Shown: piece after piece, positions 18,467 to 27,512 of the stretch
Layout of the letters: every line of letters begins with the position of its first letter
Numbering within the stretch: position 1 is the stretch's first letter
Source of the DNA: Burkholderiales bacterium
GTDB lineage: Bacteria > Pseudomonadota > Gammaproteobacteria > Burkholderiales > Usitatibacteraceae
Assembly: GCA_019634955.1 (NCBI GenBank)
Contig: JAHCAK010000025.1
Span: 1-64,000, forward strand
DNA length: 64,000 nt
Direction of reading: 5' to 3'
Notes under the pieces: generated by a model
Database searches by the model: none
The model's input: only the letters and a program-made list of their open reading frames with translations
What the model was told of the DNA's origin: nothing
Translations under genes and position numbers: made by a program

Positions 18467-20626
18467 ATGGCCGGCAAGTCGATTCGCGCGGCAGGGGTGG
18501 CGGCGGCCACCCTCGTGTTCCTTGGTGTCGTTCCCCCGGCGGCTGCCGGCTCGCCGCAGGTGGCGGCATCCGCCGTATCCAGCGTCCTCGTCCGCAACGA
18601 CCGGACGGTCTGGCAATGGGGCGCGTGGACGGGGCAATCCAGCCAGTTTCCCGTGCAGGTCCGCACCGACACCTCGGCCCCCTTGCTCGCGGACATGGTC
18701 GCGGCCGGCTCGGGCCACTTCCTGACGTCCAACGGCGTGATCGTCTATTCCTGGGGGGTCAACAGCAGCGGGCAACTCGGGGACGGCGGCACGGCGTCGA
18801 CGACCACCGCCAAGTCGATCGGCGACCCCTGCCCTTCGAGCAGCGTCACGGCGCTGGCGGCAGGCCTCTCGCACTCCCTCGTCCTGTGCTCCGACGGGTC
18901 GGTGTACGCTTTCGGGGCCAATTCCAGCGGCCAGGCAGGCACTGGCGTCTCGGGGGGCACCGTCCTCACGCCCACGAAGGTCGTCGGCGTCGGCGGCGCC
19001 GGGACGCTCGGCTCCGTCGTCGCGATCGCCGCCGGCGCCTTCGCATCCTACGCGGTGCGTTCCGACGGCACGGTCGTCGCGTGGGGCCTCAACAGCGACG
19101 GGCAACTGGGAGACGCGTCGACCACGAGCAGCGCCGCGCCGGTGGTCGTGAAGAACGTCGGCGGCGCGGGCCAGCTCGGGAACGCCGTGGAGGTGAAGGC
19201 GGGCTTCAACTTCGCGCTGGTCCGGCGTGCCGACGGCACGGTCGTGTCCTTCGGCGCCAACGGCACCGGGCAACTGGGCATCGGCACCACGGGCGGCGTC
19301 TACACGAGCCCCGTCGTCGTGCAGGCGGCCGGCGGCGGCGCGCTCTCGGGCATCCGCGCGATCGGCGCGGGAGGGGTCTATTCGTCGTACGCGATCACGA
19401 ACGCGGGGCGCCTGCTCGGGTGGGGCGAGAACGTGGTCGGCATGGTGGGCGACGGAACGAACACGGACCGCAACGCGCCCGTCGACACGGGGCTTGGGGG
19501 CGTCTCGGTGATCGCCGCCAACTACACCAATTGCGCCAACTGCGACCAGCACGCGCTCGCCGTCACGAGCTACGGGCTCGCCTACTCGTGGGGCTACAAC
19601 GGCGCCGGGCAACTCGGCACCGGCCAGGCCTACGCGGGCTACCGGGCTTCCCCGGGCCTGGTGAACTCCAGCACGCCGATGCTGCCCTTCTACGCGAAGG
19701 TGGGCACGGACGCGATGCAGCCGCGCTCGGACCTCTCGGGCGATCTGGCCTCCGACGTCCTGTGGACGGAGCCCTCGACGGGGAGCCTCTACCTGTGGGG
19801 CATGAACGGCCGGTCGTCGTTCCCGCAGTCGCTCGGCGCCGTGGGCGGCGGCTGGACGCTCGCGGGCACGGGCGATTTCGACTTCGACGGTGCCGCGGAT
19901 CTCCTGTGGCGGCACGCGGACGGCTCGTTCTATGTGTGGTTCATGGATGGCGCCGACGTTCGCGGCCAGGGCTTCCTGCCGTGGGCCGGGCCCGAGTGGA
20001 GCGTGCTCGCCGTGAACGACTTCACCGGCGAGGGCGGCGCGGACATCCTCATGCGCCGAGCAAGCGACGGCGCGATCGTGATCTGGCAGGTCGCCGGGCT
20101 CTCGCTGGCGCGGGTGGTGACCGCGGGGTCGCTGCCGGTGGACGCCTGGTCGCTCGCCGCCACGGGCGACTTCAACGGCGACGGCCGCGCCGACATCCTG
20201 TGGCGCGACACGGCCGGCGGCTTCTACGCCTGGATCCTGGGCACCGGCGGCTTCAACAGCAACGTCCTCGCCCTCACGGATCAGGGCGCGCTGCCCAACC
20301 CGGGTCTCGAGTGGACGGTCGTGGCCGCGGCCGACGTGGACGGCGACGGCAAGGCCGACATCGTGTTTCGCCGGCCGTCGGACGGCGCTAACTACCTGTG
20401 GCGCATGAACGGCAAGGTGCTGGCGAGCCAGGCGGCGCTGCCTTTCGTCGGCCCCGAGTGGTCGATCGCGACCGTGGGCGACTTCAACGGCGACGGCCGC
20501 AACGATCTCTTCTTCCGACGCGGCGATGGCGTGAACTACATTTGGCTCATGAACGACGCGACGATCGTCGACCAGGGCACGCTGCCTTCCGTCGGGCCGA
20601 CCTGGTCGGTCGTCGCCCCGAAGTGA
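18467..20626 (+). CDS. Secreted RCC1-VCBS protein, copy 2
   Basis: 719 residues with the same layout as the preceding gene: signal peptide (about 1-29), RCC1 propeller (about 30-405) and VCBS/FG-GAP module (about 411-719) ending TWSVVAPK. The last third is nearly identical to copy 1 at the nucleotide level, while the RCC1 part is more diverged. The CxxC motif (NCANC) is kept. GGGAGGCG just before 18467 supports this ATG over a TTG at 18419. The stop codon overlaps the GTG start of the DUF423 gene, which implies translational coupling. The function is unknown; surface binding is inferred from the folds. Confidence 0.85.
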   Translation: MAGKSIRAAGVAAATLVFLGVVPPAAAGSPQVAASAVSSVLVRNDRTVWQWGAWTGQSSQFPVQVRTDTSAPLLADMVAAGSGHFLTSNGVIVYSWGVNSSGQLGDGGTASTTTAKSIGDPCPSSSVTALAAGLSHSLVLCSDGSVYAFGANSSGQAGTGVSGGTVLTPTKVVGVGGAGTLGSVVAIAAGAFASYAVRSDGTVVAWGLNSDGQLGDASTTSSAAPVVVKNVGGAGQLGNAVEVKAGFNFALVRRADGTVVSFGANGTGQLGIGTTGGVYTSPVVVQAAGGGALSGIRAIGAGGVYSSYAITNAGRLLGWGENVVGMVGDGTNTDRNAPVDTGLGGVSVIAANYTNCANCDQHALAVTSYGLAYSWGYNGAGQLGTGQAYAGYRASPGLVNSSTPMLPFYAKVGTDAMQPRSDLSGDLASDVLWTEPSTGSLYLWGMNGRSSFPQSLGAVGGGWTLAGTGDFDFDGAADLLWRHADGSFYVWFMDGADVRGQGFLPWAGPEWSVLAVNDFTGEGGADILMRRASDGAIVIWQVAGLSLARVVTAGSLPVDAWSLAATGDFNGDGRADILWRDTAGGFYAWILGTGGFNSNVLALTDQGALPNPGLEWTVVAAADVDGDGKADIVFRRPSDGANYLWRMNGKVLASQAALPFVGPEWSIATVGDFNGDGRNDLFFRRGDGVNYIWLMNDATIVDQGTLPSVGPTWSVVAPK

Positions 20627-21003
20627 GCGCTGCGCGCTTCTTCATCGCGGCCGGCGCCGTGATCCTCGCCGCGGGCGTGGCGCTCGGCGCGGTGGGCGCG
20701 CACGCGGCGAAGGCGGCCCCGCATCCCGAGGCCGCGCGCCTCGTGCAGACGGCGGTGCTCTACCAGCTCGTGCACGGGCTGGGACTCGTGGCCGTGGGCA
20801 CGCTCGCTCACGCGGCCGGCCCGTCGCGGCTGCTCTCGGCCGCGGGCGCGCTCATGCTCGCGGGCGTGGCGGCCTTCTGCGGCTCCCTCTACTCGCTCGC
20901 GTTCGCGGCGGTCTCGCTGGGCGCGCTCGCGCCGGCGGGAGGCATGGCGTTCATCGCCGCCTGGCTGGCCGTGGCGGCGTGGGCGGTTCGTGAATCGCGC
21001 TGA
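20623..21003 (+). CDS. DUF423 small membrane protein
   Basis: 126-residue integral membrane protein of the YgdD/DUF423 family. It has four hydrophobic segments and the family motif LGAVGAHAAKAAPHPEA, followed by VQTAVLYQLVHGLGLV. The molecular role of DUF423 is not known. The GTG start overlaps the stop of RCC1-VCBS copy 2 in a GTGA arrangement, so it is translated by coupling. RCC1-VCBS copy 3 follows 38 bases later. Placing a conserved housekeeping membrane gene inside a tandem array of secreted repeats is odd and suggests the array expanded around it. Confidence 0.9.
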   Translation: MSAARFFIAAGAVILAAGVALGAVGAHAAKAAPHPEAARLVQTAVLYQLVHGLGLVAVGTLAHAAGPSRLLSAAGALMLAGVAAFCGSLYSLAFAAVSLGALAPAGGMAFIAAWLAVAAWAVRESR

Positions 21004-21041
21004 AGCCGGTTCGTATCCACCCGTATCGAGGAGGCACCGAC

Positions 21042-23210
21042 ATGAGAAGCAGGCATACCTTGGGCATGGCCACGCTTGCCGCCGCGCTCGCGGCACTTCC
21101 CGCCGTTGCGCCCGCGATCCAGCCCGTGGTCGCGGGGGGCCACGGGTTCGCGGTGGCGCTGCAAAGCAACGGGGTGCCGGTGCAGTGGGGGCAATCGCCG
21201 ACGGGCACCTACTCGTTTCCCGAGTACGTGCCCGGCCTCACGGGCTACGGGCAACTCGTCGCGGACCTGGTCGGCGTTTCCTCGGGCGATGGCTTCGCCA
21301 TCGGCTGGAACAGCTCCTTCTTCTACGCCTGGGGAGGGAACTTCTACGGGCAGCTCGGGAGCGGCACGACCGATTCGACCTACTTCCCGGTAGACCGCTA
21401 CTTCGGCGGAACGTGCTCCATCGCGCAGATCAGCGCGGGAGACGGGCACGTGCTGCTCCGGTGCTCGACCGGGCAGGTTTACGCGTGGGGAAACAACGGC
21501 AGCGGGCAGGTCGGCGTGAACGTCGCGGGGGGCACCTACACCACGCCGCAGCAGGTGGTCGGCGTGGGCGGCGTCGGCACCTTGTCGAACGTCGTTCACG
21601 TGGCCGCCGGGACGATCTCGTCGTATGCCGTTCGCGCCGACGGCTCGGTGGTCGCGTGGGGAAGCAATTCCAGCGGGGCCCTGGGCGACGGGACGACGAC
21701 GCAGCGCAATGCGCCGGTCGTCGTGGTGAACATCGGCGGTGCCGGCGCGCTCGCCAACGTGACGCAGGTGGCCGCGGGCAGGAGCTACGCGCTCGCCCGC
21801 CGCGCGGACGGTTCCGTCGTCGGCTGGGGTGTGAACGCGAGCGGGCAACTGGGAAATGGCGTGACGGGCGGGACCTTCTCGAGCCCCGTGCCCGTCCTCG
21901 GCGTGAACGGCGCCGGCCTGCTCTCGGGAATCCGCTCGGTCGCGGCGACGGGCTTCTCGTCGGCCCTGGCGCTCACCGAGACGGGCAGGGTGCTGGGCTG
22001 GGGCAACAACAACTACGGCGCCGTGGGTGACGGAACGACGACGCAGCGCCTCTTCCCCGTGGACATCGGGCTCGCAGGCATCGCCTCCATCGTCGGGACG
22101 CGCACCAACTGCGTCAACTGCGAGCAGGCGGCGTACGCCGTCACGACCTACGGCCTCGTGTACGCGTGGGGCTTCGGATCCCAGGGCCAGCTCGGCAATG
22201 GCGCGCCATTCCAGGGCTTCCGCCCCTTCCCGGGACCGGTCCTTTCCGCGCCGGGGATCCATCCCTTCGTGGCGAAGGTGGGCACCGACGCCCAGCAGCC
22301 GCGCGTGGATCTCGGGGCCGACCTGAGGAGTGACGTCCTGTGGCACCAGCCTTCGACGAACGCGGCCTATCTCTGGGGCATGAGCGGCAAGTCGAGCTTC
22401 GGGAACACGGTCGGCGTGGCGAGCGGCGGCTGGACTCTTTCCGGCACGGGAGATTTCGATGGCGATGGCACCGCCGACATCCTGTGGCGCCACGCGGACG
22501 GCTCCAACTACGCGTGGTTCATGGACGGCCCGGCGGTGCACGCGCACGGCTACCTGCCCGCGGCGGCCGCGTCCTGGAGCGTGCTCGCCGTGAACGACTT
22601 CACGGGCGACGGCCGGGCCGACATCCTCTGGCGCAACGCCGACGGCTCGATCGCCGTGTGGGAGATGTACGGGACCGCGATCGGCCGCGCGCTCGCCATG
22701 GGCAATCTTTCCCCCGGCACCTGGTCGCTCGCGGCCACGGGCGATCTCAACGGCGACGGCCGCGCCGACCTCGTCTGGCGCGACACGGCGGGTAATCCCT
22801 ACGTGTGGATCACGGGTGAAAACAACGGCATCTTCGGCGGCGGCTCGACGCTGCCGCTCGCGGACCAGGGCGCGCTGCCCAACCCGGGCGCGGAATGGGC
22901 CATCGTGGCCGCGGCCGACCTCGACCGCGACGGCAAGGCCGACCTCGTCTTCCGCCGCGCCTCCGACGGCGCCAACTACCTGTGGCGAATGAACGGCAAG
23001 GCCATCGCGAGCCAGGCGGCGCTGCCCTTCGTCGGCCCGGAGTGGGCGATGGCGATGGTGGGCGACTTCGACGGCGACGGGATGAACGACATCCTTTTCC
23101 GCCGCAACGACGGCGTGAACTATGTCTGGCTCATGAACGACGCGACGATCGTGGACCAGGCGACGCTGCCCGCGATCGACGCGTCGTGGACGATCGTCAA
23201 GCCGAAATAG
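21042..23210 (+). CDS. Secreted RCC1-VCBS protein, copy 3
   Basis: 722 residues. A signal peptide (about 1-24) is followed by an RCC1 propeller (about 25-405) with blades such as VVAWGSNSSGALGDG, then a VCBS/FG-GAP module (about 412-722) ending SWTIVKPK. The NCVNC motif precedes the last RCC1 blade, as in the other copies. GAGGAGG at 21029-21035 supports the ATG. The gene is flanked by the DUF423 gene and copy 4 with gaps of 38 and 34 bases, so copies 2, 3 and 4 and DUF423 probably form one transcript. The ligand is unknown. Confidence 0.85.
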   Translation: MRSRHTLGMATLAAALAALPAVAPAIQPVVAGGHGFAVALQSNGVPVQWGQSPTGTYSFPEYVPGLTGYGQLVADLVGVSSGDGFAIGWNSSFFYAWGGNFYGQLGSGTTDSTYFPVDRYFGGTCSIAQISAGDGHVLLRCSTGQVYAWGNNGSGQVGVNVAGGTYTTPQQVVGVGGVGTLSNVVHVAAGTISSYAVRADGSVVAWGSNSSGALGDGTTTQRNAPVVVVNIGGAGALANVTQVAAGRSYALARRADGSVVGWGVNASGQLGNGVTGGTFSSPVPVLGVNGAGLLSGIRSVAATGFSSALALTETGRVLGWGNNNYGAVGDGTTTQRLFPVDIGLAGIASIVGTRTNCVNCEQAAYAVTTYGLVYAWGFGSQGQLGNGAPFQGFRPFPGPVLSAPGIHPFVAKVGTDAQQPRVDLGADLRSDVLWHQPSTNAAYLWGMSGKSSFGNTVGVASGGWTLSGTGDFDGDGTADILWRHADGSNYAWFMDGPAVHAHGYLPAAAASWSVLAVNDFTGDGRADILWRNADGSIAVWEMYGTAIGRALAMGNLSPGTWSLAATGDLNGDGRADLVWRDTAGNPYVWITGENNGIFGGGSTLPLADQGALPNPGAEWAIVAAADLDRDGKADLVFRRASDGANYLWRMNGKAIASQAALPFVGPEWAMAMVGDFDGDGMNDILFRRNDGVNYVWLMNDATIVDQATLPAIDASWTIVKPK

Positions 23211-23244
23211 TCGACCGTCCTCCCGCAACCGAAAGGAGCGCACG

Positions 23245-25398
23245 ATGGAAACGACCCTCCTCCGGATCGCCCGGCCTGCCGCATGCCTCCTGCTTGCGAT
23301 CGCGTTGCCCGCTGCCGCCGTGAAACCCGTCGTCTCCGTCGGCGGGATCTACACCGTCGTCCTGCGAAGCGATGGCTCGGTGTGGCAGTGGGGCGCCCAG
23401 CCCGGCATCGGCGGCGCGATCGCGACATCGCCCGTGCCCGTGCAGGGCGTCGGCGGTTTCGGCGTGCTGCGCGATATCAACGCGATCAGCGCCGGCCGCC
23501 GCGCGGCGCTCGCCCTGAGCGGGCAGGTGTACGCGTGGGGCCAGGCCCCGCTGGGCGACGGGACGACCAACAGTTCGCCGACGCCGATCCTCGTGACGAC
23601 CTGCGCCACCCCCACGGCGGTCTCGGCCGGCAACAACCACTACCTCGTCCGTTGCCTCGACGGCACCGTGGTCTCGTGGGGAGCCAACTCCTCGGGCCAG
23701 GTCGGCGTCGGCTCGACCGCGGTCTCCCAGTACAACACCGCCCAGACCGTCGTCGGCGTCGGGGGCGCCGGCACGCTCTCGAATGTCACGGCCATCGCCG
23801 CGGGGTACAACAGCTCGTACGCGCTCCGCGGCGACGGCACGGTGGTCGCCTGGGGCTACAACGATTTCGGGCAGCTGGGCGACGGCACCATCACCTCGCG
23901 GAGCGCGCCCGTCGCAGTCGTGAACGTCGGCGGCGCCGGCACGCTTTCGGGGGTCGTGGCGATCGCCGCCGGCCGGTACTGGGCGATGGCGCTCAAGAAC
24001 GATGGCACGGTGGTCGCGTGGGGCTACAACGGGTACGGGCAATTGGGCAACGGCACGACCAACACGCCGTTCCTTTCTCCCAATCCCGTTTCCGGCGTGG
24101 GTGGCGTGGGAACGCTCTCGGGCATCACGGCGATCGGCGCCGGCGGTGCCGGGACTTCCTATGCGATCGACGCCTCGGGGAAGGCTTACGCGTGGGGGAA
24201 CAACAACGACGGCCTCGTGGGTGACGGGACGACAGCGCAACGGCTCACGCCGGTGCCGTCGCTGTTGCCGCCGGTCACCGGGATGGACGGGGCGCTGTCG
24301 GACTGCCTCAACTGCAACACCGCCGCCGCGGCGATGACGCCCTACGGCCTCGTGAAGACCTGGGGCAACAACGATTTCGGCCAGCTCGGCAACGGCACGA
24401 CCTTCGCGTTCGGCGCGCGCACCATCCCCGACAACGCCCTCGACGACTCCCTCATCTCGCCCTTCTACGCGAAGGTCGGCACCGACGCCGGGCAACCGCG
24501 CGGGGACCTCAGCGGCGACCTGCGCTCGGATGTCCTCTGGCGCCAGGCCTCGTCGGGAGCGCTCTACTTCTGGGGCATGAACGGGCGCGCGTACTTCGCC
24601 CGGGACATGGGCGTCGTCGGCGCGGGATGGGAGATCGCGGGCGCGGGCGATTTCAACGGCGACGGGTTCGCGGACATCCTCTGGAGGCACGCCGACGGCT
24701 CCAACTACATCTGGTTCATGTACGGCCCGGAGGTGATCGGCCAGGGCTACACCGCGTGGGCGGGGCCGGAGTGGTCTGTCCTCTCCGTGAACGACTTCGA
24801 CGGCGACGGGAAGGCCGACATCTTCTGGCGCCGCACGGGCGACGGCGCGCTGGTGCTCTGGCCGATGGCGGGCCTGTCGGTGGTGCGCACGCAGCAGGCC
24901 GGCAGCCTCGACCCCGCCGTGTGGTCTTTCGCGGGCTCCGGCGACCTGAACGGCGACGGCATCGCCGACATCCTGTGGCGCGACACCGGGGGTGCGTTCT
25001 ACGGCTGGGTCTCCGGCAACTCGCGCTTCTCGACCAATTACTTTATCGCCTCGCAGGGCGCGCTGCCGAACCCCGGCCTCGAGTGGCAGGTGGCGGCCAT
25101 CGCCGACCTGGGCGGCGACGGCAAGGCGGACATCGTCTTCCGCCGCACGACGGACGGGGCCAACTACCTGTGGCGCATGAACGGGCTTTCGATCGCGAGC
25201 CAGGCGGCCCTGCCCGCCGTCGGCCTCGAGTGGAGCCTCGCCCTCGTGGGTGACCTCGACGGCGACGCGAGGAACGACTTCATCTTCCGCCGCACGGACG
25301 GCGTGAACTACGCGTGGCTCATGAACGACGCGACCATCGCGGACCAGGGAACGCTGCCCGCGATCGACGCTTCCTGGGCGATCGTCAAGCCGAAGTAG
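23245..25398 (+). CDS. Secreted RCC1-VCBS protein, copy 4
   Basis: 717 residues. Signal peptide (about 1-23), RCC1 propeller (about 24-400), then VCBS/FG-GAP module (about 410-717) ending SWAIVKPK. The CxxC motif is present as DCLNC. AAAGGAG at about 23230 precedes the ATG. The 3' end overlaps the convergent MOSC gene by 14 bases, so the array ends here abruptly. It is the most diverged of the four copies in its C-terminal module by eye, for example LGGDGKADIVF and DLDGDARND. Confidence 0.85.
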   Translation: METTLLRIARPAACLLLAIALPAAAVKPVVSVGGIYTVVLRSDGSVWQWGAQPGIGGAIATSPVPVQGVGGFGVLRDINAISAGRRAALALSGQVYAWGQAPLGDGTTNSSPTPILVTTCATPTAVSAGNNHYLVRCLDGTVVSWGANSSGQVGVGSTAVSQYNTAQTVVGVGGAGTLSNVTAIAAGYNSSYALRGDGTVVAWGYNDFGQLGDGTITSRSAPVAVVNVGGAGTLSGVVAIAAGRYWAMALKNDGTVVAWGYNGYGQLGNGTTNTPFLSPNPVSGVGGVGTLSGITAIGAGGAGTSYAIDASGKAYAWGNNNDGLVGDGTTAQRLTPVPSLLPPVTGMDGALSDCLNCNTAAAAMTPYGLVKTWGNNDFGQLGNGTTFAFGARTIPDNALDDSLISPFYAKVGTDAGQPRGDLSGDLRSDVLWRQASSGALYFWGMNGRAYFARDMGVVGAGWEIAGAGDFNGDGFADILWRHADGSNYIWFMYGPEVIGQGYTAWAGPEWSVLSVNDFDGDGKADIFWRRTGDGALVLWPMAGLSVVRTQQAGSLDPAVWSFAGSGDLNGDGIADILWRDTGGAFYGWVSGNSRFSTNYFIASQGALPNPGLEWQVAAIADLGGDGKADIVFRRTTDGANYLWRMNGLSIASQAALPAVGLEWSLALVGDLDGDARNDFIFRRTDGVNYAWLMNDATIADQGTLPAIDASWAIVKPK

Positions 25399-26197
25399 CG
25401 GCGGGGACGACCGCGTCGCCGACCCGGACCGCGCCCGGGCGCACGGTGACGGCGTTCATGCCGAACATCGCGCCGAACTCGGGGCTCATGCGCCACGCCG
25501 AGAGGGTGGCGAGCGGCTCGGGGCCCGTCACCTCGCCGGTCGACTGATCGGTGGTGGTGACCTGGCAGCGCCCGCAGGGCTTCGCCATGCGCAGCGCCGC
25601 CTCGCCGACGGTGAAGTCACCCCACGCATCCTCCGTGAAGGGATCGCCGCCGCGCACGACGACGTTGGGCCGGAAGCGGTCCATCGGCACGGGGTGCGCC
25701 AGCCGGGCGTTCAGCGCTTCCAGCGAGGCCTCCGAGATCACGAGGAAGGCGTAGCCGTCGGCGAAGCCCACGAGGTGCCCGGGGCCGGCGCGGCGCGGCT
25801 TGGATTCGCGGCGCGTGGACTCCGGCATCCAGGCGAGGCGGCAGGGCCGGCCCAGCGCTTCCGAGAGCCAGCGGTCGGCCTCCGGCGAGGGCGCGAGGGC
25901 AGCGCAGCGCGAGTCCCATACTTCCACCTCGAGCGACTCGCCGCGCACCGGCTCCAACGGCACGGCGACCTCGCCGGCGTCCGGCGCGGCGAGCAGGAGC
26001 TCCGCCCCGGCGATCTCCGTCCAGATCGTGGCCATGGCCGGCAGCTCCCGCTGCGAGAGGAAACGGCCGTCGGGCTCCACCACCATGAACCGCCGGTCGT
26101 GCGCGAGGCCCCGGGGGGTGGCGGCCGACGCTTCGAGCGAGATGCCCTTGAGGCCCTTGACGGGGTAGATGTTGAGCTGGGAGACGGTGAGGCCCAT
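25385..26197 (-). CDS. MOSC-domain molybdenum-sulfur cluster protein (YcbX/mARC-like)
   Basis: 270-residue cytoplasmic protein. An N-terminal MOSC beta-barrel domain (about 1-115, starting LTVSQLNIYPVKGLKG) is followed by the MOSC domain (about 125-265), which contains KPCGRCQVTTTD. The Cys of that motif is the expected molybdenum-cofactor sulfur ligand. YcbX and mARC relatives reduce N-hydroxylated compounds, so a detoxifying reductase is likely but the substrate is unknown. The ATG at 26197 is the first that gives the conserved N-terminus. An open frame continues far upstream but is not protein-like. It overlaps the convergent RCC1-VCBS copy 4 by 14 bases. Confidence 0.88.
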   Translation of the reverse strand: MGLTVSQLNIYPVKGLKGISLEASAATPRGLAHDRRFMVVEPDGRFLSQRELPAMATIWTEIAGAELLLAAPDAGEVAVPLEPVRGESLEVEVWDSRCAALAPSPEADRWLSEALGRPCRLAWMPESTRRESKPRRAGPGHLVGFADGYAFLVISEASLEALNARLAHPVPMDRFRPNVVVRGGDPFTEDAWGDFTVGEAALRMAKPCGRCQVTTTDQSTGEVTGPEPLATLSAWRMSPEFGAMFGMNAVTVRPGAVRVGDAVVPAATSA

Positions 26198-26293
26198 GGC
26201 TTCGCGAGGATTGAATTGGGGGGAGAAGGGGGGTACTTTACCCGTCCCGGCCGGGGGGTTCCCGGCGGCCTTCCATTCCTGAGAGGGGACGCC

Positions 26294-27418
26294 ATGGCTC
26301 TGTGGGACAAGTTGATGGGCGAACTGGTCGACATCGTCGAGTGGCTGGACGACACGAACGACACGCTCGCCTACCGCTTCGAGCGCTACCAGAACGAGAT
26401 CAAGTATGGCGCGAAGCTCGTGGTGCGCGAGGGCCAGGTCGCCGTCTTCATCAACGAGGGGCAGCTCGCCGACGTCTTCAAGCCCGGCACCTACACGCTC
26501 ACGACGCAGAACCTTCCCATCCTCGCCACCCTCAAGGGCTGGAAGTACGGCTTCAACAGCCCGTTCAAGGCCGAGGTCTACTTCTGCTCCACGCGCAAGT
26601 TCACCGACCTCAAGTGGGGCACGCCCGGCCCGGCGATGATGCGCGACAAGGACTTCGGCGTCGTGCGCGCCACCGCCTTCGGCCTGTACGCCATCCGCGT
26701 GAAGGACGCCGGCACCTTCGTGAAGGACCTCGTCGGCACCGACAACCGCTTCACGCTCTCCGAGATCCAGGAGAACCTGCGCGGCAAGATCGGGCTTCGC
26801 ATCAAGGAGGTGATGCCGGAGCTGGGCATCCCGGTGCTCGACCTCGAGGCCAAGGTCACCGAGCTGGGCACGCGGCTGCGCGACCGGCTCACGGCCGAGT
26901 TCGAGGGGCTGGGCATCGAGCTGGTGGAGGTGCAGGTGCAGGACATCGGCCTGCCCGAGGAAGTCGAGAAGGCGATGGACAAGCGCGGCGCGATGGCCGC
27001 GATCGGCAACCTGCAGGCCTACGCGCAGTACGAGACGGCCTCGGCCATCCGCGACGCGGCCAACAACCCGGGCGGCGCCGCGGGCGCGGCCGTGGGCCTG
27101 GGCGCGGGCGTGGCGATGGGCGCGCAGATGATCAACGCGATGGGAGGCCAGATGGGCCTGGGCGGCGCACCGGCCGCGGGCGGCGCGGCTATGCCGCCCC
27201 CCATCCCCGGCGCAGTCGCCTTCCACGTCGCCGTGAACGGCCAGCAGGCGGGCCCCTTCGACCTCGCGGCCCTGCAGCAGCAGGCGGCGAGCGGCAGCCT
27301 CACGCGCGCTTCCCTCGTGTGGAAGGCCGGCATGGCGCAGTGGGCCGCCGCGGGCGACGTCCCGGAGCTCGCCGCGCTCTTCGCCAACGTCCCGCCGCCC
27401 GTCCCGCCCGCCGCCTAG
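26294..27418 (+). CDS. YdjI-like SPFH-domain protein with C-terminal GYF_2 domain
   Basis: 374-residue protein. An SPFH/band-7-like domain spans about residues 30-235, beginning LVVREGQVAVFINEGQLADVF. An Ala/Gly-rich linker (about 245-310) with GAAGAAVGLGAGVAMG follows, then a GYF_2 domain (about 312-365: GQQAGPFDLAALQQ ... WAAAGDVPEL). It belongs to the family often labelled 'virion core protein-like' whose Bacillus member YdjI works with YdjG and YdjH in membrane stress. No signal peptide or clear TM helix, so it is probably peripheral to the inner membrane. The zinc-ribbon gene downstream is the YdjG counterpart. The ATG follows GAGAGGGGAC. Confidence 0.87.
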   Translation: MALWDKLMGELVDIVEWLDDTNDTLAYRFERYQNEIKYGAKLVVREGQVAVFINEGQLADVFKPGTYTLTTQNLPILATLKGWKYGFNSPFKAEVYFCSTRKFTDLKWGTPGPAMMRDKDFGVVRATAFGLYAIRVKDAGTFVKDLVGTDNRFTLSEIQENLRGKIGLRIKEVMPELGIPVLDLEAKVTELGTRLRDRLTAEFEGLGIELVEVQVQDIGLPEEVEKAMDKRGAMAAIGNLQAYAQYETASAIRDAANNPGGAAGAAVGLGAGVAMGAQMINAMGGQMGLGGAPAAGGAAMPPPIPGAVAFHVAVNGQQAGPFDLAALQQQAASGSLTRASLVWKAGMAQWAAAGDVPELAALFANVPPPVPPAA

Positions 27419-27426
27419 CGCATTCG

Positions 27427-27504
27427 GGGACGTACCCGCGGGACGTACCCGCGGGACGTACCCGCGGGACAGACCCGCGGGTCTGTCCCCGGGGTCTGTC
27501 CCCG
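27427..27504. repeat. Six-unit 13-bp palindromic repeat array
   Basis: Units are GGGACGTACCCGC three times (27427-27465), GGGACAGACCCGC (27466-27478) and GGGTCTGTCCCCG twice (27479-27504). Unit 4 and units 5-6 are near reverse complements, so the array can fold on itself. It ends 8 bases before the zinc-ribbon ATG and replaces any normal Shine-Dalgarno region. Similar GGGACAGACCC-type dyads occur as dispersed intergenic elements in proteobacteria. No transposase is nearby. Confidence 0.9.
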
Positions 27505-27512
27505 GGCCGCCA

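Noticed and set aside
15851-19915. Long minus-strand open frame across the MMPL and RCC1-VCBS genes
   Set aside because: It spans two real genes and the gap between them, has no recognisable domain and is rich in Arg, Ala and Asp from reverse-frame codons.
27427-27504. 13-bp repeats as a CRISPR array
   Set aside because: Units are contiguous without spacers, too short, partly inverted, and no cas genes are present.
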